This document shows positions 1 through 12,700 of a DNA stretch of 64,000 nt, in pieces. The stretch lies in the NCBI GenBank assembly GCA_021031095.1, contig JAGFVP010000011.1, positions 124,001-188,000 on the forward strand, written 5' to 3'. Positions within the stretch are counted from its first letter, which is position 1; each line of letters starts with the position of its first letter. This DNA is from Bathelium albidoporum (lineage: Eukaryota > Ascomycota > Dothideomycetes > Trypetheliales > Trypetheliaceae). The notes below the pieces were generated by a model. The model ran no database searches, was not told where the DNA came from, and worked only from the letters and a program-made list of their open reading frames with translations. The position numbers and the translations under genes are program-made.

Positions 1-213
1 AGTCTTTGATGGACCGAGACATGGAGCTTACCATCATTTTAGTCTGGGATGAAAGTGAGATGAGAATCGACCGCAGACGGAGTGTGACATAGAAAATGGC
101 ATCCCCATCATCAATCTTCATTAGTCGCTTGCAATATTCACTCCCGTACCATCCTCTCCCCCGTTGTTCTTTTGACTCTGGAACTTCTAGTGGAACTACG
201 CTCTTTAACCACA

Positions 214-1615
214 ATGTGGCTCTCAACTTATATTGTTCTCAATGTTCCCATCCTCTTGGTGGCAGCCTTCGCCAATACGGAGATGGCTAGCCTCTGGAAC
301 TTGGTCGGCTGTGATAACTACGACCTCGACGCTATGCTTTCCGAAGCGAAGTCGATGATAACGAATGCACAGTCCTCAATCTCAACCATTGCATCTGGAG
401 CCACCATCTTACCTCAGCAGTCTAGTTCGCGTATTGCGAGGAATGCACACAATATGTTCGGCACCAAGGTTCCTTACTTACGCACACTCAGCAGCACCGA
501 CAGAACAACCTTGGGGCCAGATAAGTCAAGCGGGATCAACAGTGCGTAAATAATCCTTACACCACATTGCGAGGTGAGGCTAATTGAGATGCTTTAGGCA
601 TATATCAGATGATTTTGGATTCCATATCTGGAAATGCGAACAGTCCACCAAGCACAGCTGACAGTTGGTTGTTCTGCTCGGATGCTGCATTCCAGCCTAC
701 CAAGAATATAGCGGATCTTGGCTACAATGCAGGAGATCGCGACGCGATACTACAAATATGTCTGTTCCTCTTCTCATCATAAGAAAACCCCTTCTAATTA
801 TCAATGATAGTCAATACACAAGGGCCAACGCTTCCATATGTCTGGTACTATCCAGGTGTAACTCAGCAAGTTGGTGGGAGGAACATTGCACGATTGGTTG
901 TTCGGCAAGGTATGGCCCCCAATGGGTAGTCGCAGCTCATTGCCTACTCGAAAGCACCAGCCTGACTTACAGTACACACAGTCGGCAATGATCAATCCAC
1001 TGCCATTCCGATCTGCCAGCAAGTCGATCAGGGGGTTTTGCTAGCTGAGACATTCGGATTCCCGGCCACTCAACCAAGATTGCCCGCAGACAACCCAGGT
1101 CGAATGATGATCCTTTGCGATCCTGTTCTGGACGCGAATACGGTTAAGCCATCATTGACTTCATATAGAGGCAACGTCGCAGATGGCAGCTACCAGGATG
1201 ACTATAAGAGTCTTCCAGGCATGTTCATTCACGAAATGATGCACTGGATGGTGTTCAATACTTGTGAGTAAAATCGGTCGTGCATATTGATGAGCTCACA
1301 TTAATGACTCACTCTCGTTCAGACAGCGACAAATTCGTGTCTCCTGGCACCACGCGCGTGAAATCGTATAATTTCTACAACTGTTATTATCTAGCCAATA
1401 AACAGGATCAAGCCGTTGCATCCACAAACCCCGACAATTTCAGGCTCTTTGCTGAGGCCACTTTCATTGGAAACACCAAGTGGGAAGTTCCGGCTCCACA
1501 AGGCCAGCAACGTCGCCGAGCCGAGTCAACTCTCGCAACCAAACGGTCGCGGAGATTCGAGCGGTTGTCATTGGACGCGATCGCGTCTCCAATCGTGCAT
1601 CAAAAGGATCTGTAA
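214..1615 (+). CDS. Secreted M35-like (aspzincin-type) metallopeptidase
   Basis: Five exons: 214-541, 598-759, 811-909, 973-1263, 1323-1615 (390 aa). Every junction has GT-AG ends and keeps the frame. The start at 214 gives a hydrophobic N-terminus (MWLSTYIVLNVPILLV) that looks like a signal peptide, so the product is probably secreted. The zinc motif FIHEMMHWM lies near residue 220, and the C-terminal block (SYNFYNCYYLAN, then NPDNFRLFAEA) resembles the end of fungal deuterolysin / lysyl-endopeptidase domains. In that family HExxH supplies two zinc ligands and an Asp in GTxDxxYG the third. Here the matching stretch reads GTTRVKSYN without Asp, so activity is uncertain. The tail is Arg/Lys-rich. 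The family call is firm; substrate is unknown. Confidence 0.78.
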
Positions 1616-2228
1616 GCATCAATTAATGATCATACGTCTATAATCTAGCTAGGTAGAGAATTCTGCGAGTTAGATTGCTACTAAGTCCATGTGATATACA
1701 ACTAGAGCATGGCATATCTTGGGTTTGGCACGCCAAACGTTCTGCATTCTGCAGCATCAAAAAATCTACAGCCTTTGGCGCAACATGTTCTGCTTGAAGC
1801 CGCTGTGGGGAGTTTTGGTTACAGAAAATCCATAGAAAGACAAGGATAAAGATGATGAGTGTTTTAGTGAGGATTGCCTTGGAACTAGAACTATTCAGTC
1901 AGCTCATATCTAGAATAGGTAGTGTAGTCTTTCGCCCTCTCTGTAGTCTACCCACCTGTACCTGACTCTTACAATACACTTTGTGGATTGTGCATCATAC
2001 CTCAATAAAAAGGCATGCGGTTATGGAATGAAACTCTGCAATCGTGTGCTAGCGAGGACTTTCCATTGCCTGACTTTGCACAAGGTCTCACGAGTTGAAT
2101 GCGCGCATGGAAACATGTCTTTATCTTTTTTTCCTTAGTTGGAATGTGGTTAATAGAGAAAGAGGTCGAACAGGCATGTAGCCAAATTTAAATTCGAGAT
2201 TGTTCTTTTCCATAGCTATTTGCTGGCC
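1616..2228. other. Intergenic, convergent 3' ends
   Basis: 613 bp between the metallopeptidase and the first NLR gene, whose 3' ends face each other. I see no gene, only AT-rich 3'-flanking sequence, including an AATAAA-like stretch near 2003. Confidence 0.5.
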
Positions 2229-5193
2229 TCACGTTCCACAAGACCCATCTCTCAGATGATACATGATCTGAAATGAACGCAATTCATCAAATTTTTCTCT
2301 ACAGGCTTTCGTCTTAGGATGCTCTGGCCCGAGAATTTTACGGCTCAAGCTCAGAGCTTTCTGGCTCATAGTGGCGGCCTCTTGGTATCGCCCTTGATCT
2401 TGCATGACACTAGCCATGCTCCTGGTCACAAGCACCATACTTGGACTCTTTTCTCTTTGCGCGTCCAGGTATGACTTGTACACCTGCTTCAGCAGATCTT
2501 CTGCTTGAGAATAGAACCCCTGGGATTGAAGGATAGAAGCAAGGTTTGCCTGGCTACGACAGGTACTTGGATGAGCACGACCAAGAATCATAACGCGACC
2601 GTTGAGCGCTTCATTGTGTCCTTCCCAAGCGTCCTCCCATCGCTTTTGACCCTGAAAAGCTGTAGCTAGGTGACTGATTGCAGACAGTGTTGCCACATCT
2701 TTCTCTCCGAGGTGTTCCTTCCGCCACTCGACGACTTTGCTGAATATTTGTTCCGCTTCTTCGTATTTCTCCTGGCTTTGTAACATTTCACCAAGATTAA
2801 TCATAGAAATCATGACGCGTCTCTGATTTTCTCCCGATGCAACTGCTTTGCCATCAAGAGTAGCAAGTAATGTCTTCTCGGCAAGACCAAATCTTGACTG
2901 ACTGATGTAAATCAGTCCTAGATTGTTCAAGCTCGCCAGAGTTTCTTGGTGCCACTGGCCTAGAATCTCTTTTCTTTCTCGATGTACGCCTACCGCCACA
3001 CATTCCGCTTCATTCAATCGTCCGAGCTTATGTAGAATAATGGCCTGATGATGCCGAGCAGTGATCCGAAAAACATTGTCGTCGTTTTCACGGATAAGCT
3101 TCAGAGCAAATTCTATAGATTCCAGTGCCAGACCAAATTTACCGTGTTGCTTGTATGCTATTGCAACGCCAATTGCCAACCTAGACAGCTTCTTTCTTGA
3201 GTGAACGTTCATTTGCAGTAGCTGTTCCTCAAGAATACTTTGGGCATGTGGCATTAGGGAAATATCAAGGGCATCCACGGATCCGTTGTCGCCAGAAATC
3301 ACTGGGAAATACTCCAGGACCTTACCGAGCGCCAGATCAAGGTAGTGGTAGATCCTGCCGGTGGATTGTAATTGGCTTCTTACCGCCAGCCTGACAAGTG
3401 GGTGAAGATCAAAGCGCTCTCTTCCTCCACGATGAATGATCGTGAACATAGATTCCAAGAGACCTAAAGCTTTCGGCAAGTGAAGAGTGCTTGCACCTGA
3501 GGGCAACAGCTTCACTGTCACGTCAATATTGTGAAAACAAGACATTAACTTCAAGACTTCAATCGCGAACGTATCGCCTTTTCCAAGATGCTTGAACAGA
3601 ATCCAGAGAGACTTTACGCATGTAGTTGACCGGGGCCTTTTAGGCAACGTCACATTGTGTTGAAGTAGTGTAGCCTGAATTGAATCATGTCCCTTAAAGT
3701 AGCGAAGACAATCGACCATGTCGAACTTAACGGCAAGTAGATATGAGGCAGCTTGGCAAATGGCAAAAGGGTGATGTGAGAGCATTGTGGCAAGCTCAAG
3801 CGAACCTTGTAGTCTGTCCGTTTCCAGACCTACTTGTTGCAGTAGGAGCTGTTGACCATCTCTTGCGTTCAATCCTCGCAAGTGCACCACGGCATTCGCT
3901 GGGATTATGTTTTGTATAACAGTGTCATTCGTGGCGCTGAATAGCACCATCCAATCTCCGGATACTTTGAGATAACTGATAAGGTTCTTTTCAGTATCTG
4001 TCAGACTGGTTCTGTAAATACCATCAATGATTATCATCTGCGTTGAGTGATCTGTTGTTCGTCGTTCTTCGCCGCCATTTTCTGAAAGTTCTGTGAGATC
4101 ATTAGAAACTGTCACAAGGTCGCTCACAGGGATTTGGGCAAAGTCCTGCTTGAACGTTTCTTCAGTAGTGCCGTCTATCCAGAACGACGCGACCTTCTCA
4201 TTTGGTGGTTGAAGTCTGTTGACGAATTCCTCGATCAATCGTGTCTTTCTGTTTAATTTTTTTCCCATTAATATGGGTTCCTGTAAGACAGGATGTTGGT
4301 GATTTCACTTCTCACTTACCCTATACCAGGGAGTCCGACAACGGCTGCTTGCCCGCAACTTAGCACTTGCGCGAGCTTGCCCAGTTGTGACTCGTAGCCA
4401 AAGTACGTCTCATAGTTGGGTGTTGGACCAAGCCTCATGGTTCGGATCTTCATTTCAGTATTCCGTGGCTGGATTGAGATGGTTGCAGTCTGAAAACTCC
4501 GCTTTCAGCGCACGATTCAGTCTGTATGACTCTGTAACGCGGAAAACTTACTTCGGTAAAATGACAGGGAAGTAGAACGCTCAATCCTGCAACCATTCTT
4601 TCAAACTTTCTACATCTATCATTCACCAGATTTTGCAGAGCAATGATTTCGTGCTCTAGTCTCTTCTCGTCGATTGCATCGTTGTTGTTTAATTTGGTAT
4701 CAATTCTTTCAACAGTCTCCTTCACTCTGGACATATCATCACCGACAGTGACAAGCTTTAATGAGTTTTTGGCGCTTATGAAGAGGGTCAAATCCAGTTC
4801 ACACTGACGGATACGTTTTAGATGCTTCGCAATCCTTGCCTCAACAGACTCCCGGAAGACCACCAAACTGAGCCTCGTTGCAAGATCTCGCTTCCGACCT
4901 CCCTGATAAGCCAACCGGAGTTCTCCAATATAACCAACCAGTAACCGAGCCTCCGCAGCGCAGTCTTTGAGTGTGTAGAGGATCTCAGGACAAGCGATAT
5001 ATTGGGCTTCAATTGTTTCGATATATGCGCTCAGATTGCTTGCTTTGCTGGATACCTTATCCAAGATAGCTGGGCCCTTCAACGCAAATTCAAGTCGACT
5101 AGGGAGGACCGAGCATGCCCTGGAACCATACACAGTCAACTGCGCGACCGCAGCGAAAACACCAGCCAAGGCGATAAACTCAGCACCGGACAT
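2229..5193 (-). CDS. NLR-like protein: fungal STAND N-terminal domain, NB-ARC, TPR repeats
   Basis: Three exons on the minus strand: 5193-4552, 4489-4320, 4248-2229 (943 aa). The ATG at 5193 begins MSGAEFIALAGVF, as in helical N-terminal domains of fungal STAND proteins (residues 1-215). Walker A GLPGIGKTR (about 266-274) is interrupted by the 71-bp second intron, which falls between the two Gly and the Lys. FWIDGT follows at about 293, a Walker B-like MIIIDG at about 342, then a GLPL-like HPFAICQAA and an LHPLVRLA (MHD-like) element. The C-terminal third is tetratricopeptide repeats (for example NNLGLIYISQSRFGLAEKTL). Proteins of this type act in fungal non-self recognition and programmed cell death. 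The Walker B lacks the usual acidic run (IDNADD), so ATP hydrolysis may be altered. The ligand is unknown. Confidence 0.85.
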
Positions 5194-6935
5194 CGAAAGG
5201 TACAACGCACCTGACAAGAGATTGCTTCGGCTGAGAAAGACTTGAGAAAATGCATATACAAATCCAGGCTCTGTGACGCATATATGATACTCTTTGATAA
5301 GGCAGACAAAGCTTTTCGTCTTGCATCTCGCAAGGATGGACGAGGATTCCAGATACTTAGGAGGGCTGGGATCAATCTTGTTTGGTGGCCAACATTCTCT
5401 TGCAGATTGACGGCTTACACGCATTGCAGAGGTCTAATTATATTGGACGAGCTGCGCAAGGCGACGATCAGCTTCCAACAACCCCGCACAAGGCTCAGAT
5501 GATTATTGAAGCAAGATAGCGTTCGCCAATCTATCAGCTCAGTTTTTATTACTTTTGAGCGATATGCCGCCCATGCTCGAAATCATCTATCTCCTCACCC
5601 ATAGCAACCCCCGACGCTTTCAGGCAGCCAGCCGCGCAGGAATTGTCCTAATTCCAGATGTCACATAGAAGGAACATTTTGAATGGCTGTCTAGAACTCA
5701 CATCGGGAATGTGATGGACTGCAGCTGACGAGTGGGTATGCGTACCTTACCAGGGTTGGTCGCCTGAGGCGGGATTTCTTTTAGACCGCAAAAGCAATAT
5801 GGTCAGCAGCCGCATACAACGCTGCTGCAAACGGACGAGTTTTCTGAGAACGGTATGTAATGTACAGGATTTGATGTAAAGGTCGGCCCGAAGATCTACA
5901 CGAAGCATCTCCCAGGTGCCCGTAGGGATATCATATACGATATCGCTGCATCACAAATCATCGCGTTGATGAACCTCCACATGACGCAGGCCGACCCCTA
6001 AGCATGGATTGGACTACATCGGCTTGTCAAAGCATATGCACTGACAGTCTACCTCATTGTCTTGGTTCGCGATGTTGGCCTAGTGGCTTGATGGACAGAT
6101 ATCGTTACACAATATCATGAACACCCACCATACAAGATTTCAATAACGAAGGTCTAGATACGACGATGCTAAAACTTATCTCTTTATGCGAAAGCAATGA
6201 ATTATGTAGCTATACGGTTAACACGAGCGGCTGATAGTTCCGAGGCTCATATATGGGATGGAATAGGATCAGGGTCAGCCTAAGCCAACCTGAAAGAAGG
6301 CTGAGCAATGAGAGTAGATATTGAGTCGAGTTCGAACCGGTGACTTGAAGGGCAATCGTTCATAGAGTAGCGTTGGAACAACCTATCTTGGCAATGAGAA
6401 TACCTATGGTCGTTCCCACACTCGATAACAGCTGAAAGCTTAAATTTCGGAGGTTTCTCGGGCAACACCCACACCAGTCCTTATCTTTCACTCTCACCCA
6501 TTAATGGCGAAAACAACCTCAAAATATGGAGTGACGTATACACAATGAGTGATAGGCATAGATCAGCAGAGTCTCTCAACTCCATGGATTCTAAGCTTCA
6601 TTCGCCAGGCTGTCCACTTCCTATCTTACTGCTACAACCACATGAACTAAGTGTTTTTTCTCACTGTCTCCCTAGCCATGCCTTGATGAGTCCAACCTCA
6701 CCATTTTGCTCCGTGAATGATGTGTGCATGACTTTTGTAGAAGTATCAAGTAACAATTATAGACTGCGAGTAAGTTCTTGCTTGTTAGAAGAGTGGTATG
6801 GATGTTACTATCATCGCACGCCTATGGGGGTTCTGCCGATTGATGCAGATCTGATCAGTATTGAGTCATCAACAACCGATTGCTTGGACCTTAGTAGTAA
6901 CAAAATTTTCTGACGATGTTGCAATTCCATGTCTC
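5194..6935. other. Gene-poor intergenic region
   Basis: 1.74 kb with no supported gene. It holds the upstream region of the first NLR gene. An open stretch at 5879-6091 with one internal TAA and no start may be a gene relic. A tRNA-like T-loop motif (GGTTCGAAC on the minus strand, near 6330-6340) does not fold into a tRNA. Confidence 0.5.
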
Positions 6936-8443
6936 TCAGACTGTGCCAATATACACTTCATGCAAAAAGCGCGATGACGGCATTGCACGCCAATCTCCTG
7001 GCCGGCCCTGCCCCTCCACCCTCCGTAAAGGAATCTCATCCCCATTCTCTCCGAGCCACAGAAAGGTCCCTTCCCTCCCGAACCCCTTAACCAGCATTCC
7101 TCCTCCTTGCCCCTCCCCGTGGAACCCAGTCTTCTGCGTACTGGTCCCCATGCTTGTGGCTCTCTCCACCCAGCCCCTTCCTTTGACCGCACTCCTGGCA
7201 CCGCTTGCACTCCTACTTCCATTTCCGCTCCGACTCTGATAGCTTTTGTATCCGCTCACCACCCGGTCTAGCAGCGGCCGCATCAAAATTAGGCAGCTCA
7301 CAATGATGCCCACAGCAGCCTGGATCTCGGTGAAGATGATGACCATTGGAACTGAGTGGACAAAGTCGGTGCCGAAGTCGGTGATGATATTGGCGTAGAC
7401 GCGGAGCGCGCCCGCAACAAGGGTGAGGAGGCCGAGGCCAAAAGTGGCGTAGAGGGCGAGCTTTTTGGTTGGAGCCATCTGTAGGCGTGATAGAGGGTGG
7501 ATGGGGAGGACGAAGATGGCGATGTCTGGAAGGAGGAATACAGTCAGTATCTGAGTATATGGTGGTGGTTGGCAAGGATTGGTTGCGGATCTTGCAGTCC
7601 GAGAGTGGGTGTTTTGCGACTACGTCCTGACTCGACGACCGTGCTGTTTGCTGAGAAGACTGCGTGGGGAAGGAAGATAAGAACTGGGTGGATGTTGGAG
7701 AGACGTACCGGTGAGAAGATCGACGGCCCCGGTCATGCCGTATGCGACTGTCTCATTTCCACAATGGCCGGGTATGGATTTATTCCAATAATGAGCCAAT
7801 GGTTTGCAGATGAGAAAATTCTTGAGAATTGATGATATTTGGAAGAGGACGGATATGATCGCGATAAGTACGGCCGCCAGACGGAAATTCTTGCCAGGAA
7901 AGATCCGCATCAAGGTGACGCAGATGCTGACTTTGACGAAGCCGGTGGTAAAGTTGAAGAGAATCTCGCCTGTGAGGGCGAACTTGAAGGAGAAAGATGA
8001 TTAGTTGAATTACATCCCAAGTGTAACTGATATATCTCACCTTGAGTCCATTCTGCAAGGCCTCTGGTGAAGCTTGACCAAATTGCCACCCGAGTCCACC
8101 GTCGAAAGCAACTGATGTACGAGTCAATTTGAGTGCTTAATGGGTTACTCGGCTAGACCAACCTAGGCACACAAAGACGACGCTGACCCAATCAACAACC
8201 TATATGAAGCTGTGTATGAGCAAGCGAAATACGTCTTCGATCGACTAAGCTCACTAAAGCAGCAACTATCATCCAATCTTCAGGAAAGGGCGTGAGTCGT
8301 TTGATCCGCCGGACGTAAAAACGTAATATGACAGCCACCGTCGCAAGCGCTGTGAAAACGAAAGAAACAATCACAGACTGCAGTCCGCCGACACTGAGCT
8401 CATGTCTATCGGTTGGATACGTATGAGGCTGCGTGGAATCCAT
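6936..8443 (-). CDS. Fungal rhodopsin-domain (Pth11/SAT4-like) integral membrane protein
   Basis: Five exons: 8443-8255, 8199-8163, 8111-8041, 7982-7709, 7525-6936 (386 aa). Intron phases agree at every join; the exon of 37 bp is the smallest. The start at 8443 opens MDSTQPHTYPTDRHELSVGG, followed by the first membrane helix. The hydrophobic segments and family landmarks are in the expected order: FYVRRIKRLTPFPEDWM after helix 1, GLGWQFGQ in the loop, GEILFNFTTGFVKVSICVTL, CKPLAHYWN with a paired Cys (GHCGNE), DIAIFVLPI, and FTEIQAAVGIIVSCLILMRPLL. This matches the seven-helix rhodopsin-like domain common in Pezizomycotina (Pth11-related). The cytosolic tail is Ser/Gly/Arg-rich. A receptor-like role at the plasma membrane is inferred; ligand unknown. 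Confidence 0.85.
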
Positions 8444-9768
8444 TCCCAGGTACAACTAAATGAACACGAAGAACATAGCATTTGGCGAACTGAAAAACTT
8501 GAAGGTATCAAGGAAATGTAGAGATATAAATGAAATAAGCTAAACAGTTCCATCGGGAGGATTAAGCTACTGATTCAACGGTCGATCCGAGCAGCAGCAA
8601 GAACGTCACCAACGTCCGGACAGAAGCACGATATGTGAAAACTAGGGGAATTGGAGTAAGTCTTGTATATTACGGACTATAAGAGCTGATTAACAAGATC
8701 TTAATATATCAGGCTGAATATATTCTCAGATATTTGTGAATTTAAGCCAATAGCGGCTCGTCAAGACCTAACTAGTACCCTGCTGGGGTCGACTGTGCCG
8801 TACACTACACCTGTAGATCTGAAGTTCAACCTGGTTAAATTGGGGCGAGGTCTCCCCGCAGCTGAATGCGAGGTGGGAAGTCGACTGCACGATTGGTCTG
8901 GAGTGAGACAGGGAGTGTGAATGTTGCTGCTAAGCTGTACAGCCTGCTGACTGCCGATATGGAATGTACTGACAATTCAGCCCGTTGTTGATCCTAGCAG
9001 AGGGGAGGAACAACATCGATCGAGGTTTGCCAGGTGACTGCAAGGCTGAGGTTTCAGCCCGAGTAGAAATTGAGGCTCTGTGGAAGACGACGCAGCTAAA
9101 ACCGTCGATCGAGCCACTTTGCCGAGGCATTGATCCTTGTTTTTTGAACGCGAAGACATACTTCGTACCAGGGTTCATTCGCACATCATGTCTGATAACA
9201 ACTCTACCCTTCGTGACATTGACTGCTGGTGATTGATGCCTCGTAGAATCTCGTTTATAGATTAAGAGATAAAATATGTGCTTTGGGTACATTCAACTTA
9301 TTACTGCATCGACATAACTCCAGCCACCGGTTTAATGTCGGCTCAGCCACTACTCAGCGTGCCACACCTACCCAGTCTAAAACGCCAAGTTCCTCGTCCG
9401 CGATGTACTTTGGAGCCAGGCTGACTTATAGCCATCGTGAGCGTTTTGGACTACATTCTGATATACCCACCAGTGTCATCATACCGGGTCTTGCCGACAG
9501 CTGAGCGTTCAAATAGGCAGCACATGGGCGCAGAGTACATGAACACACAGCATGGCGATGCCGGGTGCTGCAATGCAACCCTTTTGGTTTGCCAGCCTGC
9601 AGATGCTCGAAGATGCCTCAGCCTTGTCCTGGTATCGGCGCTCTGCGCTCGCAATCCCAAGATGTCGTCCATTCCATCTCTCATAGTTCCATGGGATTAT
9701 GTCTGGGCACTACGTAGGACGACAATGCTTCATCAGCCTCTTGTAAGCTGAGCTATTACTGAGAAATC
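8444..9768. other. Gene-poor intergenic region
   Basis: 1.3 kb between two genes with diverging 5' ends. It includes an AT-rich stretch near 8640-8760. The small open frames have no family features I recognise. Confidence 0.45.
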
Positions 9769-12700
9769 ATGCCATCCTTCTTGAGCGGACGGCGAGACCC
9801 TTTTGCAAGAAAGCGTCATTCCACGACTGAGCCTCTGACAGGCTCTTCGAGTGTTCGTATGGCTACCGGAAGTAACCATAAGAATATTGAACCTGCTAAC
9901 CACGACCAACTTCGTGATGCGTCTACAAGCTCAACAGCATCTACACCTCCTCTTGCCCCTACAATCGCGGACGTTCAACCCCGCAATGCACATGTGACGC
10001 AGGTACACGAGCCTGCCAGCCAGCAGCAAGTGCCTACCGAGGCGGTGGATAACGAATCGAGCGGATACAGTCCTTCAAGAACATCACCAAGAAACCAGTT
10101 TGACGAGATCGACAAAATCGAGTTGGCAGATAGCTATGGCGTGAAAGTTCTCCATGATCCATCATCGGCCGACGTGGATATCATCTTCGTTCATGGGCTC
10201 ACGGGTAGCACATACACAACATGGTTACATAAGGGCAGCGATGTTCACGGCTCAAAATATTTGTTCTCACAAGGCCTTGAAAATGCGCAGATCATGACCT
10301 TTGGGTATGATGCTGATATCGTAAATTTCTGGAATCATGCGGCGCAGGATGGACTCCCTGTTTACGCCAACGACCTTCTCGGGGATCTGGCTAGCCTGCG
10401 ATCAGGCCTGGCGGTATGTTCTCTAATCCAACATAAAATTATTTCCAAACCCACTCTCGTTTTTATTTACCCTGACGCTGGATAAGACCGACGGGAGTGT
10501 TCTCTTCGTAGCTCATAGCCTTGGTGGTCTCTTAGTCCAACATGACCTGTGCCTTTCACGAGATTCCCGGTTTTCTCATCTTCAGCCGATCGAGAGGCAT
10601 ACCAGTGGAATCTGCTTCCTGGATACACCGCACCATGGGTCCGATCATGCAGACTGGGGCTCAACCCTTGCCAGCATAGTCAAAGTTGTTAAGCCTGTCA
10701 ACACGAACCTTCTCAAAATACCTCAACGAGGATCAGATCGATTGGCTGCAGTTCGAGATTCTTTTCATAATCTGCTGGAAAAACGAAAGGTGGAAGCTCG
10801 CCAATCGGGATTGTCTGCTTCTACGAGCAACTGCCATATTTGAAATCCGTTATAGTGCGCAAGGATTCAGCGGTCATGTCTGGGGAGCTCTCTTATCCAA
10901 GTCGCGCCAATCATATGGTAAATGAGTTACATGTTTCAGCTCTGAGTTTGCTGATTGGAGATAGGATATGACAAAATTTTCCTCAAAGGAAGACAAAGGA
11001 TATAAAGATGTTCTTTGAGAGATCCGGAGATTGTCTGGACAATCTGTACGAGGTTAGACCAGCAGGAGCTCACAAGAGATGTCAGCGGCATCCCTTGGGT
11101 CAATTCTGAGCTGATGCAATACAACTTGTATATTACAGAACCTTCACTTTCAGGAGAGTGGCGAGATTCCGAAGTGGAAATTTTATTTTCAGAGCTACCG
11201 ACGGCGACTGACTCATCCCATGGTCGGGCTACGGATATGCGCAAGATGCAACAAATTCTTCATCCTTACAAACCCGGATAAAAAGGAGTGGTGTTATACG
11301 GCGTTGGTGGTTCCGGCAAAACACAGCTTGCTCTCTATTTCATTATTGGAAACCACCAGTAATATTCTGCGGTCCTTTGGATTGATGCATCGACCATTCA
11401 GCAAACGAATCAGTGCTTTTCCGAGTCAGTAGATGCCTTAGCTTCCAAATGGCTGTCACCTGATTTGCCTTTGACATATTCAGGCCCCATCAGTTGTAAG
11501 AAGGTGGTCTCGCGACTTCGGTCCACCCGATACTCTAGGTGGCTTCTCATAATTGATGGCGCTGATGACGTGCTTTCGGAAAATTACAGGAAGTACATAC
11601 CTTCTTGTAGGCATGGTTCTGTCATCACTACAAGCACTCAAGCCGAGGCGGCAGAAGTCTTTCGAATGGAGCCACTTTTCCCAGATGGCCTTGACATTAA
11701 GAGTAGCACTGAACTTCTACTCTCTGGGATTCTGGGCCAGACTGAGCCCGGGGAACCGTCAGACAATGGTAAGCCGGTATTGATGTCACCAGTGTGTTCA
11801 CTTGCTGATTCGTGAAGACCGCATGCTTGCCAAGTCTATGGCGAAGGAGCTCGATGGCTTTCCTCTGGCTATTGAACAAGCCGCCGCTTTAATTCGAAGA
11901 AAATCGGTCTCGCTGTCGAACTTTCTCTCTGGATATAGGTCAGATTATCGCACTCTGATGGATTTCTACCCTTCAAGAGGTCTTCTGGCTTATGATAAAA
12001 ACCGACCACTAACCAGAGTTTTTGATATGCTCTACAAAGCCATCTCAGTCCAAAACTCCAGTGCTACTGCATTGCTGAATCTCATCGCAATACATGACTC
12101 GTGGCAGCTACCAATGATAATCATTGACGGGTTTCAATTGCATGAAAATCAAACGTCAACGCATATCGACGACGATACCAAGGCGTTGCAGCGAATCCTG
12201 AGCAATAGGATTGATCTCCGTATACACTCATGTTCCTTGTCGAATCGTGCCTCCTGAAAGTCAAATATCACAGAGATGGTTCTTGGAAATCCATCTCTCT
12301 GCACGGAGCCGTATGCGATTGGTGTGTCGATGTGATGGGAACGGAAAAAAGAGCTTGGGTCGTTGATGTAGCATATGAACTTTCTAAAAAAGGTCCTACA
12401 CCCGACTGAGCGGTAGATTTAAGTCTTTCCATTTGTATCTATATATCGCTATTTCTCCCTCTGCAAAGTCAAGCAAGGAAGACTTACGAACCTAAGCGAT
12501 CTTGATTCCTGCCTCCGACAATCGGCGGCGATCCTACGACCCTGCGTCGCTCCGCTCCACAGAGATATCTCTCTTATTCGGAGGTACATCCTAGAAGAGG
12601 ATGTTTTACTGCCAACTGGACGATTCTATCAAAAGTTCAACTTCATCATCGCGCAGGCAGTGGAAGTCTATCTGATGGAGGGTAGACCAGAAGAAGCGAA

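Noticed and set aside
6320..6385. tRNA gene on the minus strand suggested by GGTTCGAAC and a tRNA-like downstream run
   Set aside because: The T-arm does not pair (ACCGG against TCGAC), and no A box, anticodon stem or acceptor stem could be formed. At most it is a degraded tRNA relic.
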